The notes under the pieces were generated by a model. That model was not told where the DNA came from and ran no database searches. It saw only the letters and a list, made by a program, of their open reading frames with translations. Below, piece by piece: positions 32,933 to 45,592 of a stretch of 64,000 nucleotides of DNA (its first letter is position 1; each line of letters starts with the position of its first letter). Both the position numbers and the translations under genes were made by a program. Source of the DNA: Haliotis asinina (taxonomy: Eukaryota > Mollusca > Gastropoda > Lepetellida > Haliotidae); the NCBI RefSeq assembly GCF_037392515.1, contig NC_090288.1, positions 13,125,969 to 13,189,968 of the forward strand. The letters are read 5' to 3'.

Positions 32933-35900
32933 AGCTGGCTTGTCAAACCTGTGTATTGTAAGATTAATGTTGGGAACACAAACATGATTACACTGTGGTT
33001 AGTATTCATGATTCTTTAATCTGTAATTTAGCAAATCAAGAAAACTTCGTTTTGAAGACTTGTATGTGGTTTAACAGGGTGTAGTTTTGAGAATATTTGT
33101 ACTTGCTTTATCAGAAGTGAATATTCTGTTCAATTTTTCTGCCCCTTTTTCATGTTCTATTTACTGCACCCTTTCAACAATGAAGATTGCTTTCGGGTAA
33201 CAGGAATACTTGTGTTTGTGCCATCAACTTGAAGTCAGCAATTCTGTTGGTGCTTTATGCATTGTTTTCATGGGTAAGGTCAACAAGAACTGTCAAATCA
33301 TGAACACCAGTTTTTTATATCATGATTGTAGATGATAGATTGTTCATAACCTGTGTGTTAAATCATGATATTCTCCAAGTTATTTTCAATTGACCTCATA
33401 CCTAATGAATGTTTGGTGAAGCCCAGCAATATTACCTAACCACTGTTTCCACAAGGTTTGACAGCAATGCCTACAAGCCCCACGTTTCCGTTGGTTCCAC
33501 GCACCTGAGACTTTGTGAATATCATTTTACATTGTGCTTACTTCTCTTGTAATGGCAATATGCTGAAAAGCATTTTCAATTTGTCCATATTTCACACTTA
33601 TGGTTCAGTGCTTGAGGATGCATAAATCATTGTATTTATATTGTCTGTCATGGTTACCATGGTTACCAGGGCACTATTAATTTTATTTACAAAAACAAAC
33701 TTTATAAAGAAGTTAATATTCATAATTTCTGCATATGGCTCTTCCATGATGTTAGGAGAAGAGGCCCATGAGGCTGAGTCACAGGGTTGTGTCCCTTAGC
33801 AGTGAAAGGATCAACTAATTGTAGGATCCTTTTTGCCTAAAAGGCAAACGCTTGGATTACACAGAAATGGTAAATATCTAAGAACAGTGTCATTTAAACT
33901 CACTGCTGCAAGGCAATATTTTTGAAAGTTTCAATGTGAGTTTATATTTCAACAGTATTTCAGCCCGGTCGTGAGTTAAATTTTCAAAGTAAGCCCTGGT
34001 AAGCAGACATCAAGTGAGCAGAAAGACGCGTTCAACATTTCTTCATGTCCCGTCAATATCTGTACTGTATATACATCACCAAAATGAATTGTTCAGACGC
34101 TGTTGTAATTTGATGGATATTGATTTTTTACAGTGTACAGTTTACTGTTGTAAGTTGTTTATTTGGTATGTGTTGTCTGATTTTATGATTTTGTTGACTT
34201 TTTAGGTAAATTGTAATTAGAAATATTAGTCTTTATATTGGAATTGTACAACTCAGCTACAATTTACGTTTTTATCTTGCTGGTTGATATCTGTTTGATT
34301 AAGCAATGATATGTTAAATACATTATGGGCTTATGAGGCATTTTATTGTTTTCTTATATTTAAGATCAGTTTACTGACTTAATCAAAATTAGAATCAATA
34401 TTGTTAGAGAACAAACGATTGCAGTTTTTAGCTACTAGTTTAGTTGTTTTGCGAAGAGAATGGATATTTTAATGAAGCATTTCAGCTGTTTTGAGTCATG
34501 TGGCATTATTTCGTAAGAACTGTCAAGATTTGTCTCATGTACTAGCTAATTACCAGGTGTTTGCGGTTACAGAAGCATCATCTTTTTGTATATGAAGAAA
34601 TTAGAAGGACTACTTAAGGTTACAACTGAATCTAAGGTCCATCACGAAGAAGATAACTAACAAATGACTATTTTGCCTAGTATGACCCATGTGTATTTTA
34701 GACCATTACCAGAAGTACACTTCAAGTTCCATTATATTAACCAATGTCCACGGTGTTTGTATGTCACAGTACGTATTTTGTGGTTGTGTTGGGTGCTTTT
34801 AATGAAAGTTGTTGAAGTGAAATTTAAGAAACAAATCTGACAGAACTGATTCACTCTTTGGGACTGCTACAAACACGACCACTGTACTTCAGTGGAAAGA
34901 CATCATCCATTACTCATTACTTATGTTTTGGTGCAAGTTGTAACTGAGAAACAGGATCGTTTATGTTTGGTCTTTGAATTATTTGGTCCTGTAATGAATA
35001 TCCACGATATAACTGCTTCAAAATTTTATACATCAATGCAGTTACTGTTTTGTGATATTCCAATCTTTCTAAACAGTTTTAAATGGAATACCTCCTTATC
35101 ATGCATTTAATGGATGCACATTATTTTGTCATCTTAGTATGTGGACTTGTCACAGTGATTGCGAGAATGTGAGTCAAATCTAGCCCAGAATTGAAAAGGA
35201 ATGTTATCTTTTAGACAGTTGCCTGTTTGACTTTGGGATAGTCTGACATCTTTAGTTTATAGTACAAGGACAAACATGTAACCTGAAAAATGTTACCTGG
35301 TCTCAGCATAGTTCTGCAAGGATGTCTATCCTCTCTAGGTATAAACAACCTATGAACTCGTTCACTTTATTCTTCCACTAGTGTAACTTCAAACAAAGGA
35401 AATACGTACACAAACATCCCAAGTAAGCACTTTTGCCAACTACCAATTTCTGCATGAAAAAAACATTAATTTTACTGTGAATTCATCTGTGTACTTGATG
35501 GTGTATATAGTGCCTTCTTTGTCCTAGAGCAGAACATGTATGCTTGCTTCGATGAGGATGCGAGAAATGTAGTAGGTGTTAATAAAGCTGTCTCTGTTAC
35601 CTTGTAATTTTAGGCAAGTAAAAAATTGTTACCATCTGTAGTATTTTTCAAATCATGAAAAATTCAAATCAAAGGAGAATTTTTTTTCACGTCATCTAAA
35701 GATAGCTATCTTGATTCAATATGTATCTATTTCCCAGATTGTTTTGTCTTCCAAAGTTTTTGTGTCTTGCCAAAATTTTGGGTGACTGATTTTGTTAAAA
35801 ATCAACAATGGCCAGTTTTGATCCTTAAAGATATGTTGTTGTATATTAATGCACACATACTACTAGATATTTGTAATAAGCACCAAAATAGTTATCCTCT

Positions 35901-36774
35901 GCAAAAGGTTTGATCCTTGGCAAATAGAGTGTACGATGATGTGTACTGTTTAAGTTACATTTTAGTCCATGTACACTGGTGTCACCATGGTGACATTTCC
36001 TGAAATGAAATCGTGTTGCACATGACATTTCATACTTTCCTACTCCAAACAGAAATCAGTGCAATATATTTTTTGATGCAAGTGCATGTTCATTTATCTC
36101 ACGATTAGGCCACTGAGTTCTTGGCTGGAAATTATAAATGCCATTGTCATCAAGGTTGCCATGGGTAGCTCATAAACTGTTTTGACATGACAATATTGTA
36201 AGTTTACTAAGGCTGAAGGAGATTAACACTCATGTTTATGATAGCTTTGTGGAACTTATCCAGCTTGATCTTTAAAGGATCACTGAATGTGGCTATTGTA
36301 TGTCCATCTTCTCCCCCCAGGGTGGAAGTTAAAGGGAATCGAGAATCCTTGAGATTTCATCCTTTTTTGAATAACCTTAAATCATGTTTGATTTTAATCA
36401 CTTTACGGTATAGGAATGACCCATACCAGTAACGACACAGTGGGTTAATAAAAGATTTAATATTAATGTATTTCACTGATATTCTTAATCATGATTAATG
36501 ACTCATTGCCTGTTCATCAAGCTTGAATTGTTGGTCAGGCGGTTCATGACATTGTTACCTATTAAATTGTATGAACACATTTCTCATACTTTCACAGAAA
36601 GTCAAACCATTACCAGCAGTTGGTAACTTCAGGTCAAGTATTGATAACTTAGGTTCGCTGTTGAAAACTTCAGGTCAGCCGTTGATGAGAAAAAAGCTAC
36701 AGAAAAAAGAAAACACCTTCATGTGCATGAGAAGAATTTCAGTGTATTCAGATAATGAAAACTGGGTTTACTTT

Positions 36775-36985
36775 TACACCACAGTCAGCAATATTCCAGC
36801 TATATGGTGGCTATCTGCAAAAAAATTAAGTTTAGACCAGATAATCCCGTGATCAACATCATGAGCATCGATCTGTACAATTGGGAACAATGGCATGTCA
36901 ACCATGCCAGCGAGACTGACCACCCAATCTTTTTAGTCGCCTCCTACAACAAGCATGGGTTACTGAAGATCAATTCAAACCCGAA
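36775..36985 (-). repeat. SINE-like repeat, family A (inverted)
   Basis: CAGCAATATTCCAGCTATAT, TGATCAACATCATGAGCATC and CTCCTACAACAAGCATGGGT are the reverse complement of family A blocks. Confidence 0.75.
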
Positions 36986-37679
36986 CATTCATGGGCTAGA
37001 GCTGGATCGTTTAGTGATGGAGTTCTGCTATAAACATGAATCAGTTAACTGAAAGTTGCATCATATCAGTATCAGCTTCTTCATGATGATAAAGGTAACA
37101 CAGCATATGTTGCTTTGTATTATATGCAGTAATTTATTACATTGCATCATTGTATCATGATGCATCCCAAGCAAGTCCAGAACAAAACAGTTTATTTGGC
37201 TAGTAGTTTCTTTGTAGCCAACCATCTCTCCATAGACTTCTAACATTATAGATATATAGTTTAGTATTTTGATGAAGTTCTAGTAGGTGTCTTGTTTTAT
37301 GTTATTGAAGATTTGAATGTGGATGTAGACTGAGTGATATAATTGCTGAAAGTCGGCCTGTGTTTCCTTATACTAACTGTTTAAAGTGTTTGTTGATATA
37401 CAATGTTTAGCTTTACATATTTATGTGAACTAAATTATGTGAATCAGATATTGTACTGTATATGTATCACCCTTTTTATGGTGAACAAATGAAATATAGT
37501 TTCATAGCATTTTACAAATGTTTTGTTGTTTTGTGATTAGTGATGTCTATCTGCCTTGGGAGGAGATAATTATTTTTTCTGCAAATCTGCATGTTTATCA
37601 GGAATGGCAATTTTCCATGTCAGCAGATTTCTACTGATTTTATTTCTAAACTGGTTACACATTGTGTCATTGAGTGATC

Positions 37680-37800
37680 GAGTTAGTGAGTTTAGTTTTA
37701 TGCCTACTCAACTATATGGCGGCTGTAAGTAAATAATCAAGCCTGGACCAGTAGATTTGTATGGCAAGCATGGGTTGCTGAAGGCCTATTCTGCCCAGTA
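37680..37800 (-). repeat. SINE-like repeat, family A (inverted, internally deleted)
   Basis: GTTAGTGAGTTTAGTTTTAT, ATGGCGGCTGTAAGTAAATA, then directly GGCAAGCATGGGTTGCTGAA: the two ends without the middle. Confidence 0.65.
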
Positions 37801-39135
37801 CATTGTGTCATTGAACTTGATATTTGATGACCGTTGTGTTTATCGCTGAAAACAGATCATCCCTGGTTGACATCCCTGGTTAAATCATTGTTATGTGATC
37901 CAGCTGCCTGCCTGTGTTAATGATTTCACAATAGGTACGTTTGTTTGCTACCAGATAAATTTCACCTTGTTGGGAAGTACACTTCACAATATGTTCACAA
38001 TGCCAGATTAAAATTCCTGCCCTACGGTCTAGAAGCAGCAAGACATTAGCGGCTTGTAGGAAACATTACCGTGTTAGTGTAATTAAGATATTATTTACCA
38101 GATAAATTGATAGCCCGTGGCATAACAGTTAAAATATAACGAATATTCCATGTTTAATGAATGCCATTTTATGCATACGCAAAATTATTGCAATCTGGGA
38201 ATCGCACAAGCTGTAGCTTATATCATATGACCCCATGTTGTGATTAAGGAGAAAAATGAACATGCCCTTACGTGTCTTTGTGAGCAGTGCCGCTAGATAA
38301 ACTCAACATTTGCGGGAACACGGTTTTTAGTTTGATGGTCACTTGACTTTCAGCTGGGTGAACAAAAGCAAGTTTGAACAGACTTTCGTGCCTAAGGTGA
38401 GAGCACAAGTATAACGTGTGCTTCCATGAAGGAAAGGACTGAAGTCCTGGAAACTAGGAAACTCTCAGAAGTCAAGTTGCTAAACGCGGTCACTCATCCA
38501 AAGACTCACCGCTCTAAACGTTGCTAAACTTCATCTGTGACCTGCGCACACAGGACCAGACGTGTAATTCATATATTTGGTATAAAATACTTTATTAATA
38601 GACAAACACAGAACATACACCAGGTGTGCTAAAACACTACTGCTTAAAACGTGTTAATCTAACACACCATATCGTAACAGCCCTAACATACACAGAACAT
38701 TAAAAGATCTAAATAAGCTTTGTGCAGAAGAAAGATGCAGACTGCTACGAGTGGATGGCAGTCGAAAGCTATGGGTCAGTAAAAGCTAAAGTCTGAAACG
38801 ATAGGAACCTTGACAACAGTCCAGTGGAGAGACTGAACCTGACAAAGATCACTTACCCTTAACAATCGACCCCAGACTAGTTGCTGCGACCAGCTTACCA
38901 GTGAGTAAGTAAAGGGGTGCAAATGTTTGTGTAAACACAGGCGAGTTTGATAATGACAGAGTTTTAGACTTTATATCTAAGTTTAGGATAATGAATGTAG
39001 CACATTTTCTTGACACACTCGTACAGTTTTATATGGATTTAGATCCAACATGACGCCAGTTCTTAAATCGAGAATGCGTTTTTACTTTTTCTTGTGTGAC
39101 AATAATTATCAGGTAACGAACTCTTTAATAGTGAT

Positions 39136-39300
39136 TTGGGGGCGTTGGGGTAGCCTAATGGTTAAAGCATCCCTTCGTCTGAAGACCCGGGTTCGACTCG
39201 CCACGATGGTACAATGTTTGAAACCTATTTCTGGCGTGCCCCGCAGTGATACTGGTGGAATATTGAAAAATATGGCGTTAAACCATACTCATTCACTTCC
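39136..39300 (+). repeat. SINE-like repeat, family B, well preserved
   Basis: GGGGTAGCCTAATGGTTAAA (A-box) and CCCGGGTTCGACTCGCC (B-box, matches GGTTCRANNC) point to tRNA ancestry. The body TTCTGGCGTGCCCCGCAGTG is followed by the tail GGCGTTAAACCATACTCATT. Confidence 0.8.
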
Positions 39301-39377
39301 TTTAATAGTGACTGAAATTGTGCAAACTTCTTCATCTTGGTCAACATTTTTACATATTCATAATTAAGCAGAATGTA

Positions 39378-39383
39378 TTTATT
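39378..39383 (-). promoter_or_regulatory. GH26 gene poly(A) signal 3 nt after the stop codon
   Basis: On the - strand the stop TAG (39389-39387) is followed by TGA and then AATAAA. If used, the 3' UTR would be only about 25 nt. No other canonical signal was noted close by. Confidence 0.45.
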
Positions 39384-39386
39384 TCA

Positions 39387-40820
39387 CTAGGAGTACATGT
39401 TTGGCATGTTATTTCCCCACAGAGTGGCCGGGTCGTTGAAGAACTTCAGGAAGTCGACTGCTGCGGGATGTCCCTTATATGGTGTGTAGGGATGACCGCA
39501 CTTCCGGTCACCATTACACCTGTTAACCCACGTAGATAAGTACGCAATGCCAAGAGCTGTCTTACTCTCCTTCATGGGTTTGAGGACTAGGTCCATCCAT
39601 AAATTGGGATGGGTATCTACATTGGGCTTGTTAGATCCGAACTCAGTCACAGCCGCTATCTTATTCCTTCTCTGGGCTACATCGACAATGGTCTCGATTT
39701 TAGCGATAAGATCTGTGGGATTTCTTGAAGACGACCCGCTGTAGTAGTAGTCGAGACCGATTACGTCGACATAGTCGTCACCAGGGTAGGTGAGCATATA
39801 TTCATGGTTATCTATCGCCGCCCCGGGACTGTACGCGTAGAGGACGTTGTGGACGTGTTTGACGTCACGGAGGTAGCGGACAAGGAACTGCCAGAGTTGC
39901 TTGTACTCGTCCGGGGTGTTTTGGGCTGCATTTCCCATCCCCCAGAAAAACCATCTACCATTCATCTCGTGGTAAGGACGGAATATTATTGGGATAAGCT
40001 TACCCTGGGGATCTTTAAACTTAAGCGCCCATTCTGCGATTTTGTCCAGATTCTCTGTCAAGTTAGCGTTATTCGGGCCACCAGGGAGTAGTTTTTGGAT
40101 GGTGTGAGCCACGTCCCCGTGGTCGTCCTTAATGTAGAAGCTCCCTCCCGTTACTGGGTTGCTATGGTGCCATGAAAAGGTAATAACTTCCCCTCGAGAA
40201 TAGGCTTTGTGGGCAAGATACGTCACGGTGTCAAGATAAGACGGTATTAGATCCCGGAGATCCATACCCATGATGCCCGGATGCTGGTTCGTGACTGAGC
40301 AGACGTCACAAAGTTCATCGTTATCCTTATTGTGTGCCTGTTGGCTCTAGTGAATACAAAACGAAAATATATATATATACGAAATGGAAAAGAAAGTCAT
40401 TTCGATAAAAAGGTAGTTCACGCATTAGCATCTAATTCTCAAATCATCTTCGTAAATACGGATGACAGTTTTAACGTAAATTCTGGAACTGTTGAAAATT
40501 TAACCCTTTCCTCGTCATTCGCGTCTCTCCGTCAGCAATCGGAATGACAAGGACGATAATGAAAGTCGCCAACTCACAGTGAAGACCCATCCTTTGGTAT
40601 TTCCATTCTCGTAAACGTGGTACGGAGAGTGACCGCCATATTCACCCCACTGTGTCGATCCCTGCATCCCAAATACGAACCTGGTGCCGTCACGTGACAG
40701 CTTCAATAGATTGCTGTACAAATTTTTCGTCTCCAAGGTTGCCTGTTGATCGATCGGAAGACCATAGCAGGCATATTTGATCGCAACCAACAGAAGCAAT
40801 CTCTTCAACACAGGCACCAT
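39387..40820 (-). CDS. Secreted GH26 beta-mannanase-type glycoside hydrolase
   Basis: Exon 40820-40578 and exon 40337-39387 (TAG) join in phase 0 across a 240-bp GT-AG intron; 397 residues. Residues 1-20 are a clear signal peptide (MVPVLKRLLLLVAIKYACYG). The rest is one GH26 (beta/alpha)8 domain: GMQGSTQWGEYGG, SVTNQHPGIMGMDL, FSWHHSNPVTGGSFY (around 137), IIFRPYHEMNGRWFFWG with acid/base Glu205, YPGDDYVDVIGLDYYY, and VTEFG with nucleophile Glu313. The pattern is closest to endo-1,4-beta-mannanases (EC 3.2.1.78); related GH26 activities (1,3-xylanase, lichenase) cannot be excluded. An algal-food digestive role is inferred from the secretion signal and organism guess. GH26 is mainly bacterial and is patchy in animals, so an old transfer is possible, but the intron and flanking mollusc repeats show it is resident nuclear DNA. 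Its 5' end is about 0.4 kb from the tandem array. Confidence 0.93.
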
Positions 40821-40984
40821 GCTGTCGTATATTATGGTTCTGATGTACTGTTACATTCTGTAAAACACGACAGGTCAGCTTATCTGACTTTCCAAGGACA
40901 ACAGCTGTTATCTGTTCTGAATAGATATAAACAAACGAATTTGTGTTCAAGAAACAATTTAACAACACGCTCAATATCCCAGCT

Positions 40985-41150
40985 ATCTCACGGCAGTCCA
41001 TAAATATTCGAATCTGGACCAGACGGTCCAATGATCAGCATCACGAGGATCGATGTACGCATTTGGAATAGGATGACAAACGTCAACAAAGTCAGCGAGC
41101 CTGTTCACCTCGTCCCGTTACTCGCCTCCTACGACAAGTATCCGTTGTCT
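40985..41150 (-). repeat. Diverged SINE-like repeat, family A (inverted)
   Basis: GTCCAATGATCAGCATCACG, GAGGATCGATGTACGCATTT, AAGTCAGCGAGCCTG and CTCGCCTCCTACGACAAG follow family A order in reverse. Confidence 0.6.
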
Positions 41151-41292
41151 ATCAGGGACGCACTTACGACAATAACTGTCCCAGTTTTAAATAACAAAAT
41201 TTAACTTTATAATCTGGATCAAACATGACCATTACGAGAGGACCACAACCGCTCTTCCACTCTTAGAATATGTGCACATATATAAAGACGAT

Positions 41293-41433
41293 GTGGGGTG
41301 GTAGGGTAGCCTTGTGCTTAAAGCGGCAGGGCCCGGATCCATTCCCCAAATGGGTGAAGCCCATTTCTGGTGTCCCCCGCCGTCATACAGCTGGAACAAT
41401 GCTGAAAGCAGCGTTAAATCCCACTCACTCACT
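41293..41433 (+). repeat. SINE-like repeat, family B, in array unit 1 (also 44574, 47855, 51136, 54427, 57720, 61013)
   Basis: GGTGGTAGGGTAGCCTTGTG (A-box), then GGATCCATTCCCC here or GGGTTCCATTCCCC in later units (B-box), TTCTGGTGTCCCCCGCCG, tail and CACTCACTCACT. It sits at the same place in all seven units, so it was inserted before amplification. In unit 1 the tail reads ACAGCTGGAACAATGCTG and differs at many sites from the others. Confidence 0.8.
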
Positions 41434-42311
41434 ATAGACGAGGTGACGGTTAAACAACCACAAAGAGTGAAGGGAGACCACTCTCGATCACTCACCATTT
41501 CATGTAACTTAAAGTAAGTGAAGTCATCGTAAAATATTTAGAGTTCCGACATCCAGTTTGTAGTTATAGCTGCACAAGACTATTGACGTCGTCATTTCCA
41601 TCACAGAGAGCTTGTTAAAAACTCGATTAGAAGACAGCAACACAACGGGACAGCGCAAACGATCCCTCAATATTTTCATTAGTTTACTCTTACAGAATCT
41701 TCAAGTTCTGTCACAATAAAACAGACTTGGTTCAATTGCCTCTCCTGTTGTGTTACTGTCACCTAGTTGTTAGTAGGTCCAAAGAAGGAAGAAAAACAGA
41801 CTCGTGTGTATACCATTCATCAATATTTATTACATATCCAAAAATAGAATGGTATGTGCTTAAAGAAAATATTCGAATTGGGGCCAAAAGGGAAGAGTTG
41901 TCCTCTCATTAGGAGAGAAATAACATAGAAATGTCAGCCAAAGGGTATGCCAAAATATAACTTGATCGAAAGGGTGTGTCCAAAGGAAAGCCCAAAAATG
42001 TAGCCAAAAAACCGACCAAAGAGGTACAAATGGGATAATGGGGTAATGTACGGATACCCAAACAAGTCGTCCAACCTGAAAACATTTACAGCCAACCAAC
42101 TACGTATGCAAACCACATCAACATCACATATACAGAAAACAAATACACCATATTCTCCCTCATTCTCTCTCTCACCCTCTCTCTCTCTCTCTCTCTCCCC
42201 AATCAGATGTAACTTTACAAAGTGGGTCACACACCTACATATACACATATACAGTAGTGCCACACACGCACTCACGCACTCACGCACTCACGAGCACACT
42301 AGATGAGGAAT

Positions 42312-44321
42312 CTACGAGAATACTCTCCTGAAGAAGGCAGCCACTCTCCTCAGCGCCTTCCTCACGGGATGAATATCCTCCACGAAGCTGTCGTCGTCCT
42401 CGTCCTCATAGACCCAGTAGTCACTGTCGTCGTCACTTGGGACAGGATAGTAGTCGACATAGGTGATGGTGACTGGGGCAGGGAGCGTCTCTCCGTGGTC
42501 AGGGCGGGCCCAGAACGGGGTGAAAACACTCAGAGGGTCGGGAGAGGGACTCGGGGATGAAGCCAGGGGACGCTACATTGGTGAGTGGGGAGGGTGGGAT
42601 AAAGGAGTGTCATTGGGCGAGGTTTACAGGAAGTTTTTATGTGAAGAATACCAGAAAAAGGTCACAGTCCATAGCCCCAGATTACGCATTTTATGAGACA
42701 GTGCCCCAAGACAAACAGACTATGCTGACAGATTGTTAGAAAGAAATGTTAAGGACTAAATGGGAGAGGGGTACCCGGGGATTGATTTTTAGCACACCGT
42801 AACAGAGAAAATACAATGAAATGTCTCTACTATGCACAGGACGATTGTGGAAGCATAGAGAAAAGAAGAAAACTATTCCGTCCAAGTTGAAGAAGATGTA
42901 GATAAAATGCATACACAGTCGGATTCCTCATCCAGCGACGGCCATAGACTAGCAGCAGGAGTGACATGATACCGGATCATGTCTTCCCGTGCTGAAAATA
43001 ACCAAAAACAACAAGTTAAAATGCACATTACACTACATGAAGAGTAATTTAGAGACCGTCGAAGATATAGTAGACAAGCGGATTGCCGATAAAATAGACC
43101 ATGAAGCTAATGGAGTCCCGTTTGGGACAAGTATCGGCCACGAGAATGTGTTACAAGAATAATAATGGGCATTTAATCACTGCTTTGGTATACAATCCAT
43201 CTATTAGAATAGCCACAAAAGGCCGACTATTTTCATGAAAAGCTGATAAAACAATATGCCCAAACTATGCCTTATAAACAGTCACAATATGTCAAAAGGA
43301 TTATAAAAGTACCGTCCGTCGTTCATAAATAGCGAGAGCTTTCATTTCGCGGACAGAATACACATTAAACAGGTACACATTTGGGAATTTTCACAAAATT
43401 GCAAATGGCGGCCAGTCATCCCCACTGTTGCTACGGTCAAACTACGGCCAATTTAAAGTCAATCTACACTTTTAACACTTTAAAATACAATAACGGACTG
43501 CTTGAATACCTTGAATATGCAGCCTTGTAAACATCTTGACAATAGCAGAACTTGGAAGGATGTCGTAGTCAACGAAATGCAGAGCGATAGGTAGCAAGAG
43601 CAATGGCGATTCTGTTAAGAACAGAGGGGACCGTTGGCAACGACAACGGTAACTACATGGAAACGAAGTCAGAACGAGGCGTCATCGAATGTTTCCGGCA
43701 ATGCCAAGCAGGCGGCTATAGTCGGATCTCATGGTGTCAAACACCTGGCGATTTTTAGGGTTTTAGCCGATGCCTACGGGTTCAAACGTCGGATATGCCA
43801 TAGTTCACTACCACGCCTTATCTGGTAGATCTTAAAAGCACACTGTCAGTTCTCCAAAGCCCTGTTAAGATGAGCACCAGTGAGTAAAGTTGAGGATTCG
43901 TTTTCAGTCAGAAAGATACAAGTCTTCCCATTCCCCTTTTTGTTATTTCACATAAGAGTATATCAGAGAGGGAAACTAAAGTCTATGCACGTGTAGTGCC
44001 GCATATAGTGGGCAGATATACGTTAAAGTCATTTTCACCCAGTTGAAAATTGATAGACGTTAGGGACCATTTGTTTCCATAGAACTGTGGAAGAAAGACC
44101 TTACTCTCTCTAAACAAAGACGGAAACGATTGCAAATAAGGAAGCACATCCTCTTTTGTCGGTCGTTGCCGTGGTTGCCGTCGGTGATATAAAGAAGTGC
44201 ATGTTGTGTTTGTTTGAACCCCGAATTGAAAGTGGCAAACTGATGAACGTAAATAGTTGCTGGCAAAATCCCTACATCTGACGTGGACACCGTTTGTTGG
44301 TTTGTAGCTCGTGGTGTACAT
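42312..44321 (-). CDS. Array gene copy 1: unrecognised 184-residue protein, acidic then cationic C-terminus
   Basis: Proposed coding exons 44321-44105 (ATG), 42991-42915 and 42572-42312 (TAG), with donor AGA|gtaagg, acceptor ttttcag|CA, donor TGT|gtatgc and acceptor aatgtag|CGT behind a long pyrimidine tract; phases 1 and 0 agree. A poly(A) signal AATAAA (41831-41826) follows. I do not recognise the family. Seen: no signal peptide; PTKEDVLPYLQSFPSLFRE and MIRYHVTPAA blocks; a Ser/Pro stretch about 103-110; an acidic run about 146-163 (SDDDSDYW, YEDEDDDSF); then HPVRKALRRVAAFFRRVFS, an amphipathic helix with about +7 charge. Such acidic-then-cationic order occurs in antimicrobial precursors, but there is no secretion signal, so function is open. 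This edge copy has its presumed exon 1 donor changed to GTTAGT. The start could also lie in another exon. Confidence 0.6.
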
Positions 44322-45592
44322 TTACAGGCTGTTGGTAGGTGCACTAATTGCTGCGGAAAGATAAGCTATGCAATTCGACTGATAAACGCTCGCTAATAGT
44401 CCGACAAGAGTGGCCTCCCTTCGTTCATCAGCCAGGACCAAGCTGGATAAGAGAGACCAGTCCAGCCATTCCTTTAAATACACTAACAGCTCATCGACCT
44501 GCTTAATGACCACTCGACGAAGAGCACAACCGCTCTTCCACTCTTAGAATATGTGCACATATATAAAGACGATGTGGGGTGGTAGGGTAGCCTTGTGCTG
44601 AAAGCGGAAGGGGCGGGTTCCATTCCCCAAATGGGTGAAGCCCATTTCTGGTGTCCCCCGCCGTATACAACTAAAACAATGCTAAAAGCGACGTAAAATC
44701 CCACTCACTCACTATAGACGAGGTGACGGTTAAACAACCACAAAGAGTGAAGGGAGACCACTCTCGATCACTCACCAGTGCACGTCATTTAAAGTAAGTG
44801 AAGTCATCGTAAAATATTTAGAGTTCCGACATCCAGTTTGTAGTTACAGCTGCACAAGACTATTGACGTCGTCATTTCCATCACAGGGAGCTTGTTAAAA
44901 ACTCGATTAGAAGACAGCAACACAACGGGACAGCGCAAACGATCCCTCAATATTTTCATTAGTTTACTCTTACAGAATCTTCAAGTTCTGTCACAATAAA
45001 ACAGACTTGGTTCAATTGCCTCTCCTGTTGTGTTACTGTCACCTAGTTGTTAGTAGGTCCAAAGAAGGAAGAAAAACAGACTCGTGTGTATACCATTCAT
45101 CAATATTTATTACATATCCAAAAATAGAATGGTATGTGCTTAAAGAAAATATTCGAATTGGGGCCAAAAGGGAAGAGTTGTCCTCTCATTAGGAGAGAAA
45201 TAACATAGAAATGTCAGCCAAAGGGTATGCCAAAATATAACTTGATCGAAAGGGTGTGTCCAAAGGAAAGCCCAAAATGGTAGCCAAAAACAGACCAAAG
45301 AGGTACAAATGGGATAATAGGGTATTGTACGGCTACCCAAACAAGTCGTCCAACCTGAAAACATTTACAGCCAACCAAATACGTATGCAAACCACATCAA
45401 CATCCCATATAGAGAAAACAAATACACCATATTCTCCCTCATTCTCTCTCTCACCCTCTCTCTCTCTCTCTCTCTCTCCCCAATAAGATGTAACTTTACA
45501 AAGTGGGTCACACACCTACATATACACATATACAGTAGTGCCACACACGCACTCACGCACTCACGCACTCACGCGCACACTAGATGAGGAAT

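Larger units (their letters stand above)
31444..39377. other. TDG 3' UTR and long gene-poor intergenic DNA
   Basis: No protein-coding exon that I can support. It holds two inverted family A copies (36775-36985, 37680-37800), a family B copy (39136-39300) and four CCATGG-centred palindromes resembling RFX X-boxes (32647, 33653, 35981, 36155). The block 38270-38930 is less AT-rich and unassigned. Confidence 0.5.

Noticed and set aside
42303..42560. + strand frames repeated in each array unit (85, 77 and 60 codons)
   Set aside because: They are antisense shadows of the - strand terminal exon, which has proper splice signals and a poly(A) signal.
43634..43828. 64-codon + strand frame repeated in each array unit
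   Set aside because: It begins with TTG, not ATG, and lies in the proposed intron 2; conservation among units only reflects recent duplication.
44322..44513. 63-codon - strand frame in array copy 1
   Set aside because: It begins with GTG, and the other copies have a stop at the donor GTAAGT; it is better read as 5' exon plus retained intron.
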